From NCBI GenBank assembly GCA_030146445.1, contig JASLBT010000458.1, positions 1 through 33,273 of the forward strand: 33,273 bases of DNA. The letters run 5' to 3'. Under the pieces are notes generated by a model. The model made no database searches, had not been told where the DNA came from, and saw only the letters and a program-made list of their open reading frames with translations. Shown here one piece after another: positions 23,330 through 31,438 of this stretch (position 1 is the stretch's first letter; each line of letters opens with the position of its first letter). Made by a program: the position numbers and the translations under genes. Source of the DNA: Segetibacter sp. (GTDB lineage Bacteria > Bacteroidota > Bacteroidia > Chitinophagales > Chitinophagaceae).

Positions 23330-24589
23330 TTGTCAAGGCTGTTCTATAATCTATTCGTACGCCTTTACCCACTCCTGATACGTTTTGTTACTCCTTTTAA
23401 TCCAAAAGCCCGGCAGTGGCGGGCGGGTCGTAAAAATATCTTTAGCTGGTTACAAAGCCGGATTGCTATCGGCGACAAGGTTTTTTGGATGCATTGTGCT
23501 TCTCTCGGGGAGTTCGAACAAGGCCGCCCGGTGCTGGAGAAACTAAGATCGGCAAACAAGGGCTACAAGGTTGTGCTAACGTTTTTTTCGCCCTCAGGTT
23601 TCGAAGTTCGTAAAAATTATCCGGGTGCAGACGTCATCTGTTATTTACCCATGGATAATGGAGAAAATGCAAGGAAGTTTTTTGAGGTCGTGCATCCTTC
23701 CCTTATACTTTTTATCAAATACGAATTCTGGTATTACTTCCTTGCAGAAGCACAGAAGAGGAAAGTGCCGTTGCTGCTGGTATCCGGTATTTTCCGCGAG
23801 GATCAACCCTTTTTTAAGTGGTATGGTGGCCTTCACCGAAAAATGCTAAAATCGTTTACCCACTTTTTTGTTCAAAACCAGGATTCCGCCGAGCTGTTGG
23901 CTTCTCTTGGCTTTCAGCACAATGTAACGGTGAGTGGTGACACCCGTTTCGACAGAGTTCTACAGATCGCAGCAACCGTTACCGAAATACCATTTGTCAG
24001 CACCTTTTGCGGCGCTTCGGAGGTGGTAGTTTCCGGAAGCACCTGGGCAGAGGACGACGAAGAACTGTCCCATTTTGCAAACACCCGGCCTGATTTGAAG
24101 TTTATAGTTGCACCCCACGATATTGGTAAAGACCGGCTGGACGAATGCATGAACCTCTATAAAAGTTCAATACTTTATTCGGCATTGGAGTCCGCAAACG
24201 GGGAAATGGCGCCAAACATTAATACATTGATCATCGACAACATCGGGATGCTGAGCACTTTGTATAAATATGCAACGGTAGCTTATGTAGGAGGCGGGTT
24301 TGGTGAGGATGGTGTGCACAACGTGTTGGAAGCGGCGGTTTATGGTAAGCCAGTATTATTCGGCCCGGAATATCATAAGTTTATTGAGGCAGGCGAACTG
24401 GTTGCTTGTGGAGCCGCTTTTCCGGTGAAGAATGCGCTGGAGCTTGAAAAGGTTTTACAAAAGCTTATCGCAAGAGATCATCATTATATCCTTGCCAGTG
24501 AAGCAGCCGGAAAATATGTGCTTAGTAGAAAGGGGCCGACCGATGCGATTGCAGCCTACATTTATGAAAATCGCCTTTTAACCAGCTGA
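23330..24589 (+). CDS. waaA: 3-deoxy-D-manno-octulosonic acid (Kdo) transferase, TTG start
   Basis: 419 residues from a TTG at 23330, giving MSRLFYNLFVRLYPLLIRF, the usual N-terminal membrane-associated helix of Bacteroidota KdtA/WaaA. An earlier TTG (23282) lies within the promoter. The N-terminal half has WMHCASLGEFEQGRPVLEKL with E61 as the likely catalytic base, FFSPSGFEVRKNY, FIKYEFWYYFLAE and LLVSGIFREDQPFF. The C-terminal half has VSGDTRFDRV, VVSGSTWAEDDEEL, IVAPHDIG and AYVGGGFGEDGVHNVLEAAVYGKPVLFGPEYHKF for CMP-Kdo binding. It adds Kdo to lipid A precursor at the inner-membrane face. It is divergent from the sugar operon; its last 28 bases overlap the convergent gene at 24562. Confidence 0.9.
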   Translation: MSRLFYNLFVRLYPLLIRFVTPFNPKARQWRAGRKNIFSWLQSRIAIGDKVFWMHCASLGEFEQGRPVLEKLRSANKGYKVVLTFFSPSGFEVRKNYPGADVICYLPMDNGENARKFFEVVHPSLILFIKYEFWYYFLAEAQKRKVPLLLVSGIFREDQPFFKWYGGLHRKMLKSFTHFFVQNQDSAELLASLGFQHNVTVSGDTRFDRVLQIAATVTEIPFVSTFCGASEVVVSGSTWAEDDEELSHFANTRPDLKFIVAPHDIGKDRLDECMNLYKSSILYSALESANGEMAPNINTLIIDNIGMLSTLYKYATVAYVGGGFGEDGVHNVLEAAVYGKPVLFGPEYHKFIEAGELVACGAAFPVKNALELEKVLQKLIARDHHYILASEAAGKYVLSRKGPTDAIAAYIYENRLLTS

Positions 24590-25374
24590 TCGAAGGTTTT
24601 CACGGTCTCATTGTTTGTATCCCAGCCAAGTTTCAGTTTCAACTCACGCTGTATCCAATATTCGGCCTCCGGGAAAATATGAAAGCTGTTTATGGTCTTA
24701 ATACTTCTCTCGTACATGGTCTCATCATCCCTGAACAGGTCGTGGATAAAACGATGTCGGTCGTTGATGCTAATGGCTTTTTTCAGGTCTTTGATTGGAG
24801 TTCCCTGCAACGTGTGAGCTACCTCGGCTTTTTCCTGCTTCAAGGTCTCATTAAGCGATCCGCCGTCCTTAACCAGGGTATCGTTAACCTCTGAACCGAC
24901 TTTCTCCTGGTGTGCAAGTGTCGGAACTTCCCCGGGGTGAAATAACCAGCCGCTTGCCGACTTCCCAGGGAATCTACCTGCCGGATTGTCAAGAGGCTTT
25001 GCATTGCTATCCGGTACGGGCAACGAATGCTCCGGATCTGGTTTGGCAACAACTTTTTCAGTTACCGGTTCTTCCTGCCGGATCTCCGGCTCGGGTGCTG
25101 GTTCAGCTACTCCTTCGGGCTGAGGCTCCCTGGAGTTTGGATGACTTAAAGTGGCAGTATGCAGTTTCTCAGGAACATCAAGTTGCTGGGTAATGGCTGA
25201 ACTGCTAAATGGTAAAACTACTGAGACCCGCGACAAAGTATGGCCATTCTGTTTTTTTACATTTTGCATAAGCTCAGCCTGCAGCATTTGGGTGGTTACC
25301 AGCATGCTTTTTACATCCGCTTTCTGCGAGAGTTGCTCCTGTAATTTGTTGATCAAAATGCCCACTCTTTCCAT
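24562..25374 (-). CDS. Conserved Bacteroidota hypothetical protein with acidic/proline linker
   Basis: 270 residues from the ATG at 25374 (MERVGILINKLQEQLSQ); a longer frame from 25449 adds a tail without support. The first about 50 residues are helical and probably coiled (ILINKLQEQLSQKADVKSMLVTTQMLQAEL). A long disordered region (about 75-195) is rich in Pro, Glu, Lys and Ser. The C-terminal domain (about 200-270) reads ISINDRHRFIHDLFRDDETMY, then INSFHIFPEAEYWIQRELKL, then a Trp and a charged end; this helical module recurs in Bacteroidota hypothetical proteins. No signal peptide or membrane segment is visible, so it should be cytosolic. Function unknown. It overlaps waaA tail to tail by 28 bases and is divergent from thymidine kinase. 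Confidence 0.75.
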   Translation of the reverse strand: MERVGILINKLQEQLSQKADVKSMLVTTQMLQAELMQNVKKQNGHTLSRVSVVLPFSSSAITQQLDVPEKLHTATLSHPNSREPQPEGVAEPAPEPEIRQEEPVTEKVVAKPDPEHSLPVPDSNAKPLDNPAGRFPGKSASGWLFHPGEVPTLAHQEKVGSEVNDTLVKDGGSLNETLKQEKAEVAHTLQGTPIKDLKKAISINDRHRFIHDLFRDDETMYERSIKTINSFHIFPEAEYWIQRELKLKLGWDTNNETVKTFDQLVKRRFS

Positions 25375-25383
25375 TGGATAGGT

Positions 25384-25391
25384 TACTTTTG
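25384..25391 (+). promoter_or_regulatory. Bacteroidota -7 box (TACTTTTG) upstream of tdk
   Basis: TACTTTTG fits TAnnTTTG exactly and lies 68 bases upstream of the thymidine kinase ATG, just outside the divergent gene's start codon. No -33 TTG at proper spacing was seen. Confidence 0.4.
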
Positions 25392-25459
25392 GGGATTTGA
25401 GAAGGTAAACGAGCCTTAAAATTACTAACTCTTTGCCGACAAACAACAAGTCTTAAGAA

Positions 25460-26038
25460 ATGTTTATAGAACCGAATATATCCGGCGAAAGGCGCGGCTG
25501 GATAGAAGTTATATGTGGGAGCATGTTTAGTGGCAAAACGGAAGAGTTGATTAGGCGGTTAAAAAGAGCAAGAATCGCCAACCTGAAAGTTGAAATATTT
25601 AAACCTGCAATTGATAGCCGGTACAATGAAATGAATGTGGTAAGCCACGACAGCAACTACATTCATTCTACCCCCATCGATAATTCTCAAACTATCTTGT
25701 TGTTGGCTAACGACGTGGATATTGTTGGCATTGACGAAGCACAATTTTTCGACGACGAAATATTACACGTGTGCGAGGTGTTGGCACTCAGGGGAACCCG
25801 GGTAATTATAGCAGGGCTCGACATGGACTATCTTGGCAGACCATTTGGGCGGATGCCGGGGCTTCTTGCCATTGCAGACTTCATTACCAAGCTGCACGCT
25901 ATTTGCGTTGTCTGTGGCAACCTCGCCAACATATCTTACCGGAAGTCTGCACTTGAAGCACAAGTTGTGATAGGGGAAATGGACATCTATGAACCCCGGT
26001 GCCGGAAATGTTACCACGACGCTCAGCACGCCAACTAG
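25460..26038 (+). CDS. tdk: Thymidine kinase (class II)
   Basis: 192 residues, the normal length. The P-loop is GSMFSGKTEELIRRLKRA (20-37). The DEAQFF segment carries D92 and the catalytic-base E93. RVIIAGLDMDYLGRPFG (112-128) and the lasso region after it are standard. The structural zinc is held by C149 and C152 (CVVCG) and C181 and C184 (CRKC). It phosphorylates thymidine with ATP to dTMP in the cytosol for pyrimidine salvage. All key residues are present. It is divergent from the conserved hypothetical gene and 110 bases upstream of ccmB, with which it is probably not coupled. Confidence 0.95.
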   Translation: MFIEPNISGERRGWIEVICGSMFSGKTEELIRRLKRARIANLKVEIFKPAIDSRYNEMNVVSHDSNYIHSTPIDNSQTILLLANDVDIVGIDEAQFFDDEILHVCEVLALRGTRVIIAGLDMDYLGRPFGRMPGLLAIADFITKLHAICVVCGNLANISYRKSALEAQVVIGEMDIYEPRCRKCYHDAQHAN

Positions 26039-26148
26039 ATTCGTGTTTATCCGGCCTTTTGGATGCAAAATAACCTAATGGCCTGAACGCTTCACAACGT
26101 TCTTTCTGGCCCTGCAAGCCCGTCATCAATGAAAAATAAAGCGATCCT

Positions 26149-26808
26149 ATGAAGAGTGCAGCCGCCGTTTTTGCGCTTCTGAAAAAAGATATTCTACTTG
26201 AAATCAGACAGCAGTACAGCTTTTACGGGGTGCTTCTATATGTGGCTTCTACCATCTTTGTTTTATACCTCGCGATGGGTCATCCGGATAGTGACGTATG
26301 GAACGGATTGTTCTGGATGATACAGCTATTCATTTGCATCAACGCGGTAGCAAAAAGTTTTTTACAGGAAAGCCGGGGAAGAATGTTGTACTTCTACTCC
26401 ATTGCGGGCCCCCGCGACTACGTGATCTCAAAACTTGTTTTTAATGCCTTGCTCATGTTGCTGATGAGCATTATCAGCCTGCTCTTGTTTCAACTGCTTA
26501 TGGGAAACCCACTTCGTGATCCCGTTCAATTTGTTGGCCTGGTTGCACTTGGATCGGTTAGCCTGAGCCTTGTGTTTACGTTTCTTGCGGCGATTGCGGC
26601 TAAAGCACAGCAGAATGCGGCGTTGATGGCGATAATGGGCTTTCCCATTATTATACCCCAGTTGTTATTGTTGATGAAGATCTCCTCGATTGCCTTTTCA
26701 TCGGTGATCCAGGCCGGACTCGGGCAGATGATCCTGTTACTCGTTGGGCTTGACGTGATGGTAGTTGTGCTCTCCCTCATTCTTTTTCCTTTTCTCTGGA
26801 AGGATTGA
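26149..26808 (+). CDS. ccmB: CcmB, haem exporter permease subunit
   Basis: 219 residues, the usual CcmB length. It opens with the cytosolic helix ALLKKDILLEIRQQYSFYG, typical of the family, then shows about six membrane segments (near 24-43, 50-68, 95-117, 123-150, 157-178 and 187-213). Conserved family pieces are FLQESRGRMLYFYSIAGPRDYVISKLVFN and ALMAIMGFPIIIPQLLL. CcmB is a membrane part of the CcmABC complex that releases haem-CcmE for cytochrome c maturation in the periplasm. No ccmA ATPase is next to it. The following gene in the pathway, ccmC, is 714 bases on, separated by an opposite-strand EamA pseudogene. Confidence 0.9.
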   Translation: MKSAAAVFALLKKDILLEIRQQYSFYGVLLYVASTIFVLYLAMGHPDSDVWNGLFWMIQLFICINAVAKSFLQESRGRMLYFYSIAGPRDYVISKLVFNALLMLLMSIISLLLFQLLMGNPLRDPVQFVGLVALGSVSLSLVFTFLAAIAAKAQQNAALMAIMGFPIIIPQLLLLMKISSIAFSSVIQAGLGQMILLLVGLDVMVVVLSLILFPFLWKD

Positions 26809-26833
26809 TTTACTGCCGAAGGGTTACGATGGG

Positions 26834-27260
26834 TTACGGGCCTTTTTTCGACAAAGCGATCAGTACAGCCCCACTACACATCAACAGTGCTCCGACAATA
26901 ATCTGCCAGGTAAGTTTTTCTTTAAGAAAGATCGCGGCAAGAATGATCGCAAAAACGAGCGATACACGCTCAATTGGAGACACCACGGATGCTTCCCCGA
27001 GTTTAAGCGCCCGGAACGTAAGCAACGAAGATATACAGGTAATGACACCTGCATTAACCAGAAAAATCCACGTTTTAGGATTAATGTTTGTAATTCCGCC
27101 CAGATTTCTGAAACGCTACCACCGACCATGCCACGACAATAATGCAGATCGATTGAATAGCGAAACCGAGACTTGGATCAAGGTTTTTGATCCCCGCTTT
27201 TGACAGGGTAACGGCGATAGCAGCCGACAGAGCAGCAAGAAGCGCAAATATGAGCCACAT
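26834..27260 (-). pseudogene. EamA-like half-size drug/metabolite transporter, single frameshift
   Basis: From the ATG at 27260 the frame reads MWLIFALLAALSAAIAVTLSK and continues to VVAFQK near 27105, then a stop follows 8 codons later. In the neighbouring frame the sequence resumes as LGGITNINPKTWIFLVNAGV, then ITCISSLLTFRALKLGEASV, VSPIERVSLVFAIILAAIFLKE and ALLMCSGAVLIALSK to a TAA at 26834. Together this is a full single EamA domain of about 141 residues with five TM helices and the usual PIERVSL motif. The span of 427 bases is one more than a multiple of three, so one inserted base (or two deleted) near 27104-27105 explains it. It may be a recent mutation or a sequencing error; the rest is intact. 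Its normal role would be small-molecule efflux or uptake. Confidence 0.8.
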
Positions 27261-27441
27261 AGAATACCCCGGGTTCAAAGCAAATGAACGAAGGTGCAAA
27301 CATTAAGCCGGCGCCAATGTTAGCTGTGACGGGAACTTGCTTTGCAATGCGGGCCTGAGCAGCTTTACTGATTGATTGGCATAGTGCCTCAATGCAGTAG
27401 CTGTAAAATTTATTTATCAGTATTGCTGCGGAGCTTTACAC

Positions 27442-27449
27442 TATTTTTG
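27442..27449 (+). promoter_or_regulatory. Bacteroidota -7 box (TATTTTTG) upstream of ccmC
   Basis: TATTTTTG fits TAnnTTTG exactly, 73 bases upstream of the ccmC ATG. A TTG at 27423-27425 is 16 bases upstream, shorter than ideal. It implies that ccmC-ccmD can be transcribed independently of ccmB. Confidence 0.5.
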
Positions 27450-27522
27450 CTGGCAAAATTTTAATAATGTTGGGGGCTTTTTATCATTCCTGTAAAAGGC
27501 CGTCACAGGCAAACTCATAACC

Positions 27523-28200
27523 ATGATTAAACAATCCTGGTGGAAATTTCTTGGGGCTATTTTGTTAGCCTACACGTTTACCGCTGGCTTCATTATTAAA
27601 GTGCCACACATCGGAAATCTTTACGGAAGTATCCGAAACCTCTTCTTTCATGTTCCCATGTGGTTCGGGATGATGGTACTGTTTGTTGTCTCCGTTATAA
27701 ATGCATTAAGGTACCTCGCCAATCCTTCCATCCGGTTAGATATCTACTCCGCCGAATATGCAAAGATGGGTATGGTGTTTGGCGTTTTAGGGCTGATTAC
27801 GGGCGCAATTTGGGCCAACTACACCTGGGGAGAACCCTGGAGCAACGATCCTAAACAGTTGTTGGCAGCAATCGCCCTGCTCATCTATGCCGCCTACTTT
27901 ATTTTAAGAAATTCAATCCCCGACATGGACAAAAGAGCAAAGGTTGGCGCAGTGTACAACGTTTTTGCCTGTGCGATGCTCATACCAACCCTTTGGATCA
28001 TACCGCGAATGGTGGAAAGCTTGCACCCGGGCGGCCAGGGTGTAGATGGCAACCCCGGCATGAACGGTAAGGATCTTGACCCGCGTATGCGTATGATCTT
28101 TTGGCCGGCAGTGCTTGGATGGACGTTACTTGGAATATGGATCACAACACTTAAAATCAGGTTTTCAGTTTTAAGAGAAAAACAACTCGCAAATGCATAG
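27523..28200 (+). CDS. ccmC: CcmC/CcsA-type cytochrome c biogenesis protein
   Basis: 225 residues with six membrane helices. The first periplasmic region has the conserved His in LFFHVPMWFGMM (about 44-55). The tryptophan-rich haem-binding motif is GAIWANYTWGEPWSNDPKQ (about 92-110), the hallmark of the haem-handling protein family. The segment before the last helix (about 166-190: HPGGQGVDGNPGMNGKDLD) is a long polar periplasmic loop. CcmC presents haem to CcmE for transfer to apocytochromes in the periplasm. It overlaps ccmD by 8 bases. No ccmE is visible in the window. The di-haem MbnH-like protein at 12786 would depend on this pathway. Confidence 0.9.
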   Translation: MIKQSWWKFLGAILLAYTFTAGFIIKVPHIGNLYGSIRNLFFHVPMWFGMMVLFVVSVINALRYLANPSIRLDIYSAEYAKMGMVFGVLGLITGAIWANYTWGEPWSNDPKQLLAAIALLIYAAYFILRNSIPDMDKRAKVGAVYNVFACAMLIPTLWIIPRMVESLHPGGQGVDGNPGMNGKDLDPRMRMIFWPAVLGWTLLGIWITTLKIRFSVLREKQLANA

Positions 28201-28420
28201 ATGGAAAAATTGGTTATTGGTTGTGGTATCCTTAGCTATTCAGTTTGGTGTATTTGCACAGGATGCTACGGGTAACGATAAAGGTGAAGGGTTTATGAGA
28301 ACCGAAGGGAAGATATATGTAGTGATGGTTATAGTTCTTACCATACTTGCGGGTATGCTCGTTTACCTGGTGCGGCTCGACAGAAAAATTACCAACCTCG
28401 AAAAAGGTAAGAACACGTAG
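28193..28420 (+). CDS. CcmD-like small membrane protein
   Basis: 75 residues. An N-terminal hydrophobic segment (about 7-22) looks like a signal or first TM (VSLAIQFGVFAQ suggests cleavage). A second helix (VVMVIVLTILAGMLVYLV, about 43-60) is followed by LDRKITNLEKGK, the charged end typical of CcmD. CcmD helps release haem-CcmE from the CcmABC complex. Its start lies inside the ccmC end (8-base overlap), so expression is coupled. Small size makes the assignment rest mostly on context. Confidence 0.8.
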   Translation: MHRWKNWLLVVVSLAIQFGVFAQDATGNDKGEGFMRTEGKIYVVMVIVLTILAGMLVYLVRLDRKITNLEKGKNT

Positions 28421-28579
28421 TAACCCGTTGATTGGGAAAACTCATTAGCCCGGGATTTCGACCAAAAATCAGGTGATATCCAACGGCAAATTACAGAAGC
28501 ACGTGCAACTATTCATTATGGCACTGGTGCCGGCAAAATAAATACGATTGAAACCATAGGAATCATTAAATCTAATTAC

Positions 28580-29998
28580 ATGTCAGAACAGAACAATTAT
28601 AGTTTCTTCAATAGTGTTGAACGAAGCTTTGATAAAGCCGCAAAGTTTACACAATGGGACCCCGGGGTTCTGGAACAAATCAAAGCTTGTAACAGCGTTT
28701 ACCAGATGCGCTTCCCGGTGAGAATTGGCGACCGGATAGAAGTTATTGAAGCATACCGGGTTCAACACAGCCATCACAAGTCTCCGTGTAAAGGCGGTAT
28801 TCGTTTTAGCCTTGCCGTGAACCAGGATGAGGTGATGGCGCTGGCGGCATTGATGACCTATAAGTGTGCAATTGTTAATGTACCCTTTGGCGGTGGTAAA
28901 GGGGGCATAAAAATAGATCCTAAAAAGTACACTGAATACGAGTTGGAGAAGATAACCCGGCGGTATACCGCGGAGTTGATTAAAAAGAACTTCATTGGAC
29001 CGGGAACAGATGTACCTGCGCCCGATTATGGAACCGGCGCAAGAGAGATGGCCTGGATACTTGACACCTATGTGGCCATGCACCCGAAAGAAGTTGATGC
29101 AGCTGGTTGTGTTACGGGTAAGCCCGTGTCGCAGGGAGGAGTTCGTGGTCGTACGGAAGCAACCGGTATGGGTGTCTTTTTCGGCATTCGTGAGGTTTGT
29201 AATATGAAGGACACCATGGAAAAACTAGGTCTGCCAACTGGCCTGCAGGGTAAGACAGTGGTGATACAGGGACTCGGAAACGTCGGTTTCTATTGCGCGA
29301 AATACTTTAGACAAGGTGGCTGTAAAGTGGTTGCAATTGCCGAATTTGAAGGAGCGATCTACAACCCCGATGGCTTTAACGAGGAAGAAGTATTTAAACA
29401 CCGGAAGTCGACTGGTTCGTTACTAAATTTTCCGGGCGCCACAAACCTGGTAAAAAACTCCGATGCACTGGAACTGGATTGCGACATCCTCATTCCTGCA
29501 GCACTCGAAAACGTCATCAATGGAGAAAACGCACCAAGAGTTAAGGCGAAGATCATTGGTGAGGCAGCCAACGGACCAATCACACCCGAAGCAGACGAGA
29601 ACTTCGCCGCACGGGGAGTGCTTGTTGTACCCGACATGTACCTCAATGCAGGTGGTGTCACCGTGAGTTATTTCGAGTGGCTGAAGAACCTCAGCCATGT
29701 ACGCTATGGCCGTTTGGAGAAGCGTTTTAGCGAAAACATGAATAAACATATCCTGGGGCAAATTGAAGAACTCACCGAAAAGAAAGTAAGTGACGTAGAA
29801 CGCAACTTTATCGAACACGGTGCCGACGAGGTAGACCTGGTACACAGTGGCCTTGAAGAGACGATGATCACGGCTACCCGCGAAATCATGGAAATTTGGA
29901 AAACAAATCCTCAAATTCCCGATATGCGTACGGCCGCTTATGTTTGTGCAATTAATAAAGTAGGGACAAGCTATGCCGAGCTTGGTATTTTCCCATAG
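28580..29998 (+). CDS. Glutamate (Glu/Leu/Phe/Val) dehydrogenase
   Basis: 472 residues. The substrate domain has KGGIRFSLAVNQDEVMALAALMTYKCAI with K71 and K95, the catalytic lysine K107 in PFGGGKGGIKI, and D149 in DVPAPDYGTGAREMAW. The Rossmann domain begins near VVIQGLGNVGFYCAKYF (227-243). The end has NAGGVTVSYFEWLKN, normal for the family. It interconverts L-glutamate and 2-oxoglutarate plus ammonium in the cytosol. Cofactor use is not certain from sequence. It is somewhat longer than the common 410-450 residues, with a short N-terminal extension. No strong promoter box was found in the 159-base gap upstream; a bidirectional terminator follows 55 bases after the stop. Confidence 0.92.
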   Translation: MSEQNNYSFFNSVERSFDKAAKFTQWDPGVLEQIKACNSVYQMRFPVRIGDRIEVIEAYRVQHSHHKSPCKGGIRFSLAVNQDEVMALAALMTYKCAIVNVPFGGGKGGIKIDPKKYTEYELEKITRRYTAELIKKNFIGPGTDVPAPDYGTGAREMAWILDTYVAMHPKEVDAAGCVTGKPVSQGGVRGRTEATGMGVFFGIREVCNMKDTMEKLGLPTGLQGKTVVIQGLGNVGFYCAKYFRQGGCKVVAIAEFEGAIYNPDGFNEEEVFKHRKSTGSLLNFPGATNLVKNSDALELDCDILIPAALENVINGENAPRVKAKIIGEAANGPITPEADENFAARGVLVVPDMYLNAGGVTVSYFEWLKNLSHVRYGRLEKRFSENMNKHILGQIEELTEKKVSDVERNFIEHGADEVDLVHSGLEETMITATREIMEIWKTNPQIPDMRTAAYVCAINKVGTSYAELGIFP

Positions 29999-30053
29999 GC
30001 ATCAACTACAAGAACGGGGACATCTGCCGGCAGTACCATCGGTTTCAAACATT

Positions 30054-30081
30054 AAAAGTTCCCGCTTCGGCGGGAATTTTT
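30054..30081. terminator. Bidirectional rho-independent terminator
   Basis: AAAAG-TTCCCGC (30054-30065) pairs with GCGGGAA-TTTTT (30070-30081) around a stable TTCG tetraloop, with one G-T pair. It ends both the glutamate dehydrogenase transcript (T-run on the plus strand) and the HSDR_N gene on the minus strand (ACTTTT after the stem), whose stop is one base away at 30083. Confidence 0.88.
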
Positions 30082-30082
30082 C

Positions 30083-30517
30083 TTACCTGTATTCCGGTAT
30101 GCCGTTCATCCACTCTGCAGTATCACCCAGTATTGAAGCCGCATAAGTGGTAGTGCCATTTGTAATCACCAGGTAGGCAACCTGCAACCGGGTATTATAA
30201 TTTAGCACCTGCCGTAACACCGTTGTCGTTAGGGGAACCTTCATTTCTTTGCATTCCACAATCATCCACGGTATCGACTCGCGATAAACCACGATGTCGC
30301 ACCGGCGACGCATTCCCCCGACCTGGATTTCCTTTTCTACGGCCATTAGGGCTGCCGGGTATTGCTTCTCTTGTATAAGATATTGGATGAAATTTTGTCT
30401 CACCCATTCTTCGGGAGTCAGCACCAACCACTGTTTTCTTATCTCATCAAAGATCAGTTCGCGCTCCCTCTCCTGCTTGATTTTAAATGGGTGCGCAGGA
30501 TACGCAATCTCGATCAT
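30083..30517 (-). CDS. HsdR N-terminal (HSDR_N) domain nuclease-like protein
   Basis: 144 residues, a stand-alone copy of the domain that opens type I restriction R subunits. A PD-(D/E)xK core can be read: E37 in the helix LTPEEWVRQNFIQYL, D74 in RRCDIVVY, and E88-x-K90 in WMIVECKEMK; Q103 follows in VLRQVLNYN. The motor and specificity parts of a restriction enzyme are absent, and there are no hsdM or hsdS genes nearby. Such small proteins are widespread and conserved in Bacteroidota next to housekeeping genes, so a restriction role is doubtful. It may be a DNA-repair-type nuclease, but that is inference. It is divergent from AMP nucleosidase (78-base gap). Confidence 0.85.
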   Translation of the reverse strand: MIEIAYPAHPFKIKQERERELIFDEIRKQWLVLTPEEWVRQNFIQYLIQEKQYPAALMAVEKEIQVGGMRRRCDIVVYRESIPWMIVECKEMKVPLTTTVLRQVLNYNTRLQVAYLVITNGTTTYAASILGDTAEWMNGIPEYR

Positions 30518-30595
30518 AGAACGAAAGTATTTGCTAAATTTACGAAATTGCCTTTTCGACCGGCCGAAGCAACAATACTACAAAACAAGCGATTT

Positions 30596-31366
30596 ATGAA
30601 GACGAAAGATGACATTGTAAAGAACTGGTTACCCCGTTATACCGGTGAGAAGCTGTCGAACTTTGGTAAGTACGTCTTACTTACGAATTTTAGCAACTAC
30701 GTAAAGATGTTTGCGACAATGCACGGGGTTGAAGTGACCGGTGAAGAGCGGCCAATGCAAACGGCAACTGCTGATGGAATTACGATCATCAACTTTGGAA
30801 TGGGAAGTCCGGGTGCAGCCACCGCCATGGATCTGTTGTCGGCGATAGAACCGGAAGCAGTGCTCTTCTTGGGTAAGTGCGGAGGTTTAAAAAAACGGAA
30901 CAAAATTGGCGACCTTATCTTACCAATCGCGGCCATTCGCGGCGAGGGTACTTCCAATGATTACTTTCCGCCGGAAGTTCCGGCCATGCCGTCCTTCGCG
31001 CTGCAAAAAGCAATCTCAACAACCATAAGGGACTATGAAGTAGATTATTGGACCGGAACTGTTTATACTACAAACCGCAGGGTTTGGGAACACGACGATG
31101 AATTTAAGGCTTACCTCCAAAAAGTAAGGGCATACGCCATAGACATGGAAACAGCCACGATCTTCTCTGTCGGCTTTTTCAATAAAACACCAACTGGCGC
31201 ACTCTTGCTGGTGAGCGACCAGCCTATGGTACCCGAAGGGGTTAAAACCGAGGAAAGCGATGTACTGGTTACAAAATCGTACGTGGATAAACACCTCAAA
31301 ATTGGAATAGACTCCCTTAAGCAACTTATTAATAATGGCCTCACGGTAAGACACCTGAAATTCTGA
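30596..31366 (+). CDS. AMP nucleosidase
   Basis: 256 residues from the ATG at 30596 (MKTKDDIVKNWLPRYTG), the length of the short Bacteroidota-type enzyme; the open frame extends 78 codons further upstream but runs over the divergent HSDR_N gene. It belongs to the nucleoside phosphorylase fold: TIINFGMGSPGAATAMDLL (phosphate and ribose site), VLFLGKCGGLKKRNKIGDLILP, AIRGEGTSNDYFPPEVPA, and YAIDMETATIFSVGF with the ribose-binding METAT. It hydrolyses AMP to adenine and ribose 5-phosphate and so controls the adenylate pool in the cytosol. All motifs look intact. Confidence 0.9.
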   Translation: MKTKDDIVKNWLPRYTGEKLSNFGKYVLLTNFSNYVKMFATMHGVEVTGEERPMQTATADGITIINFGMGSPGAATAMDLLSAIEPEAVLFLGKCGGLKKRNKIGDLILPIAAIRGEGTSNDYFPPEVPAMPSFALQKAISTTIRDYEVDYWTGTVYTTNRRVWEHDDEFKAYLQKVRAYAIDMETATIFSVGFFNKTPTGALLLVSDQPMVPEGVKTEESDVLVTKSYVDKHLKIGIDSLKQLINNGLTVRHLKF

Positions 31367-31438
31367 CCGGTCAAAAGACGATTAACTTTCTGCCGGTAGT
31401 GCAAGCTGTACCTTACTACTTCGCAGGTATACCAATTA

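Noticed and set aside
30083..30517. Restriction-modification or other defence system
   Set aside because: Only the HSDR_N domain is present; there is no motor, methylase or specificity subunit, and such stand-alone proteins are ordinary in this phylum.
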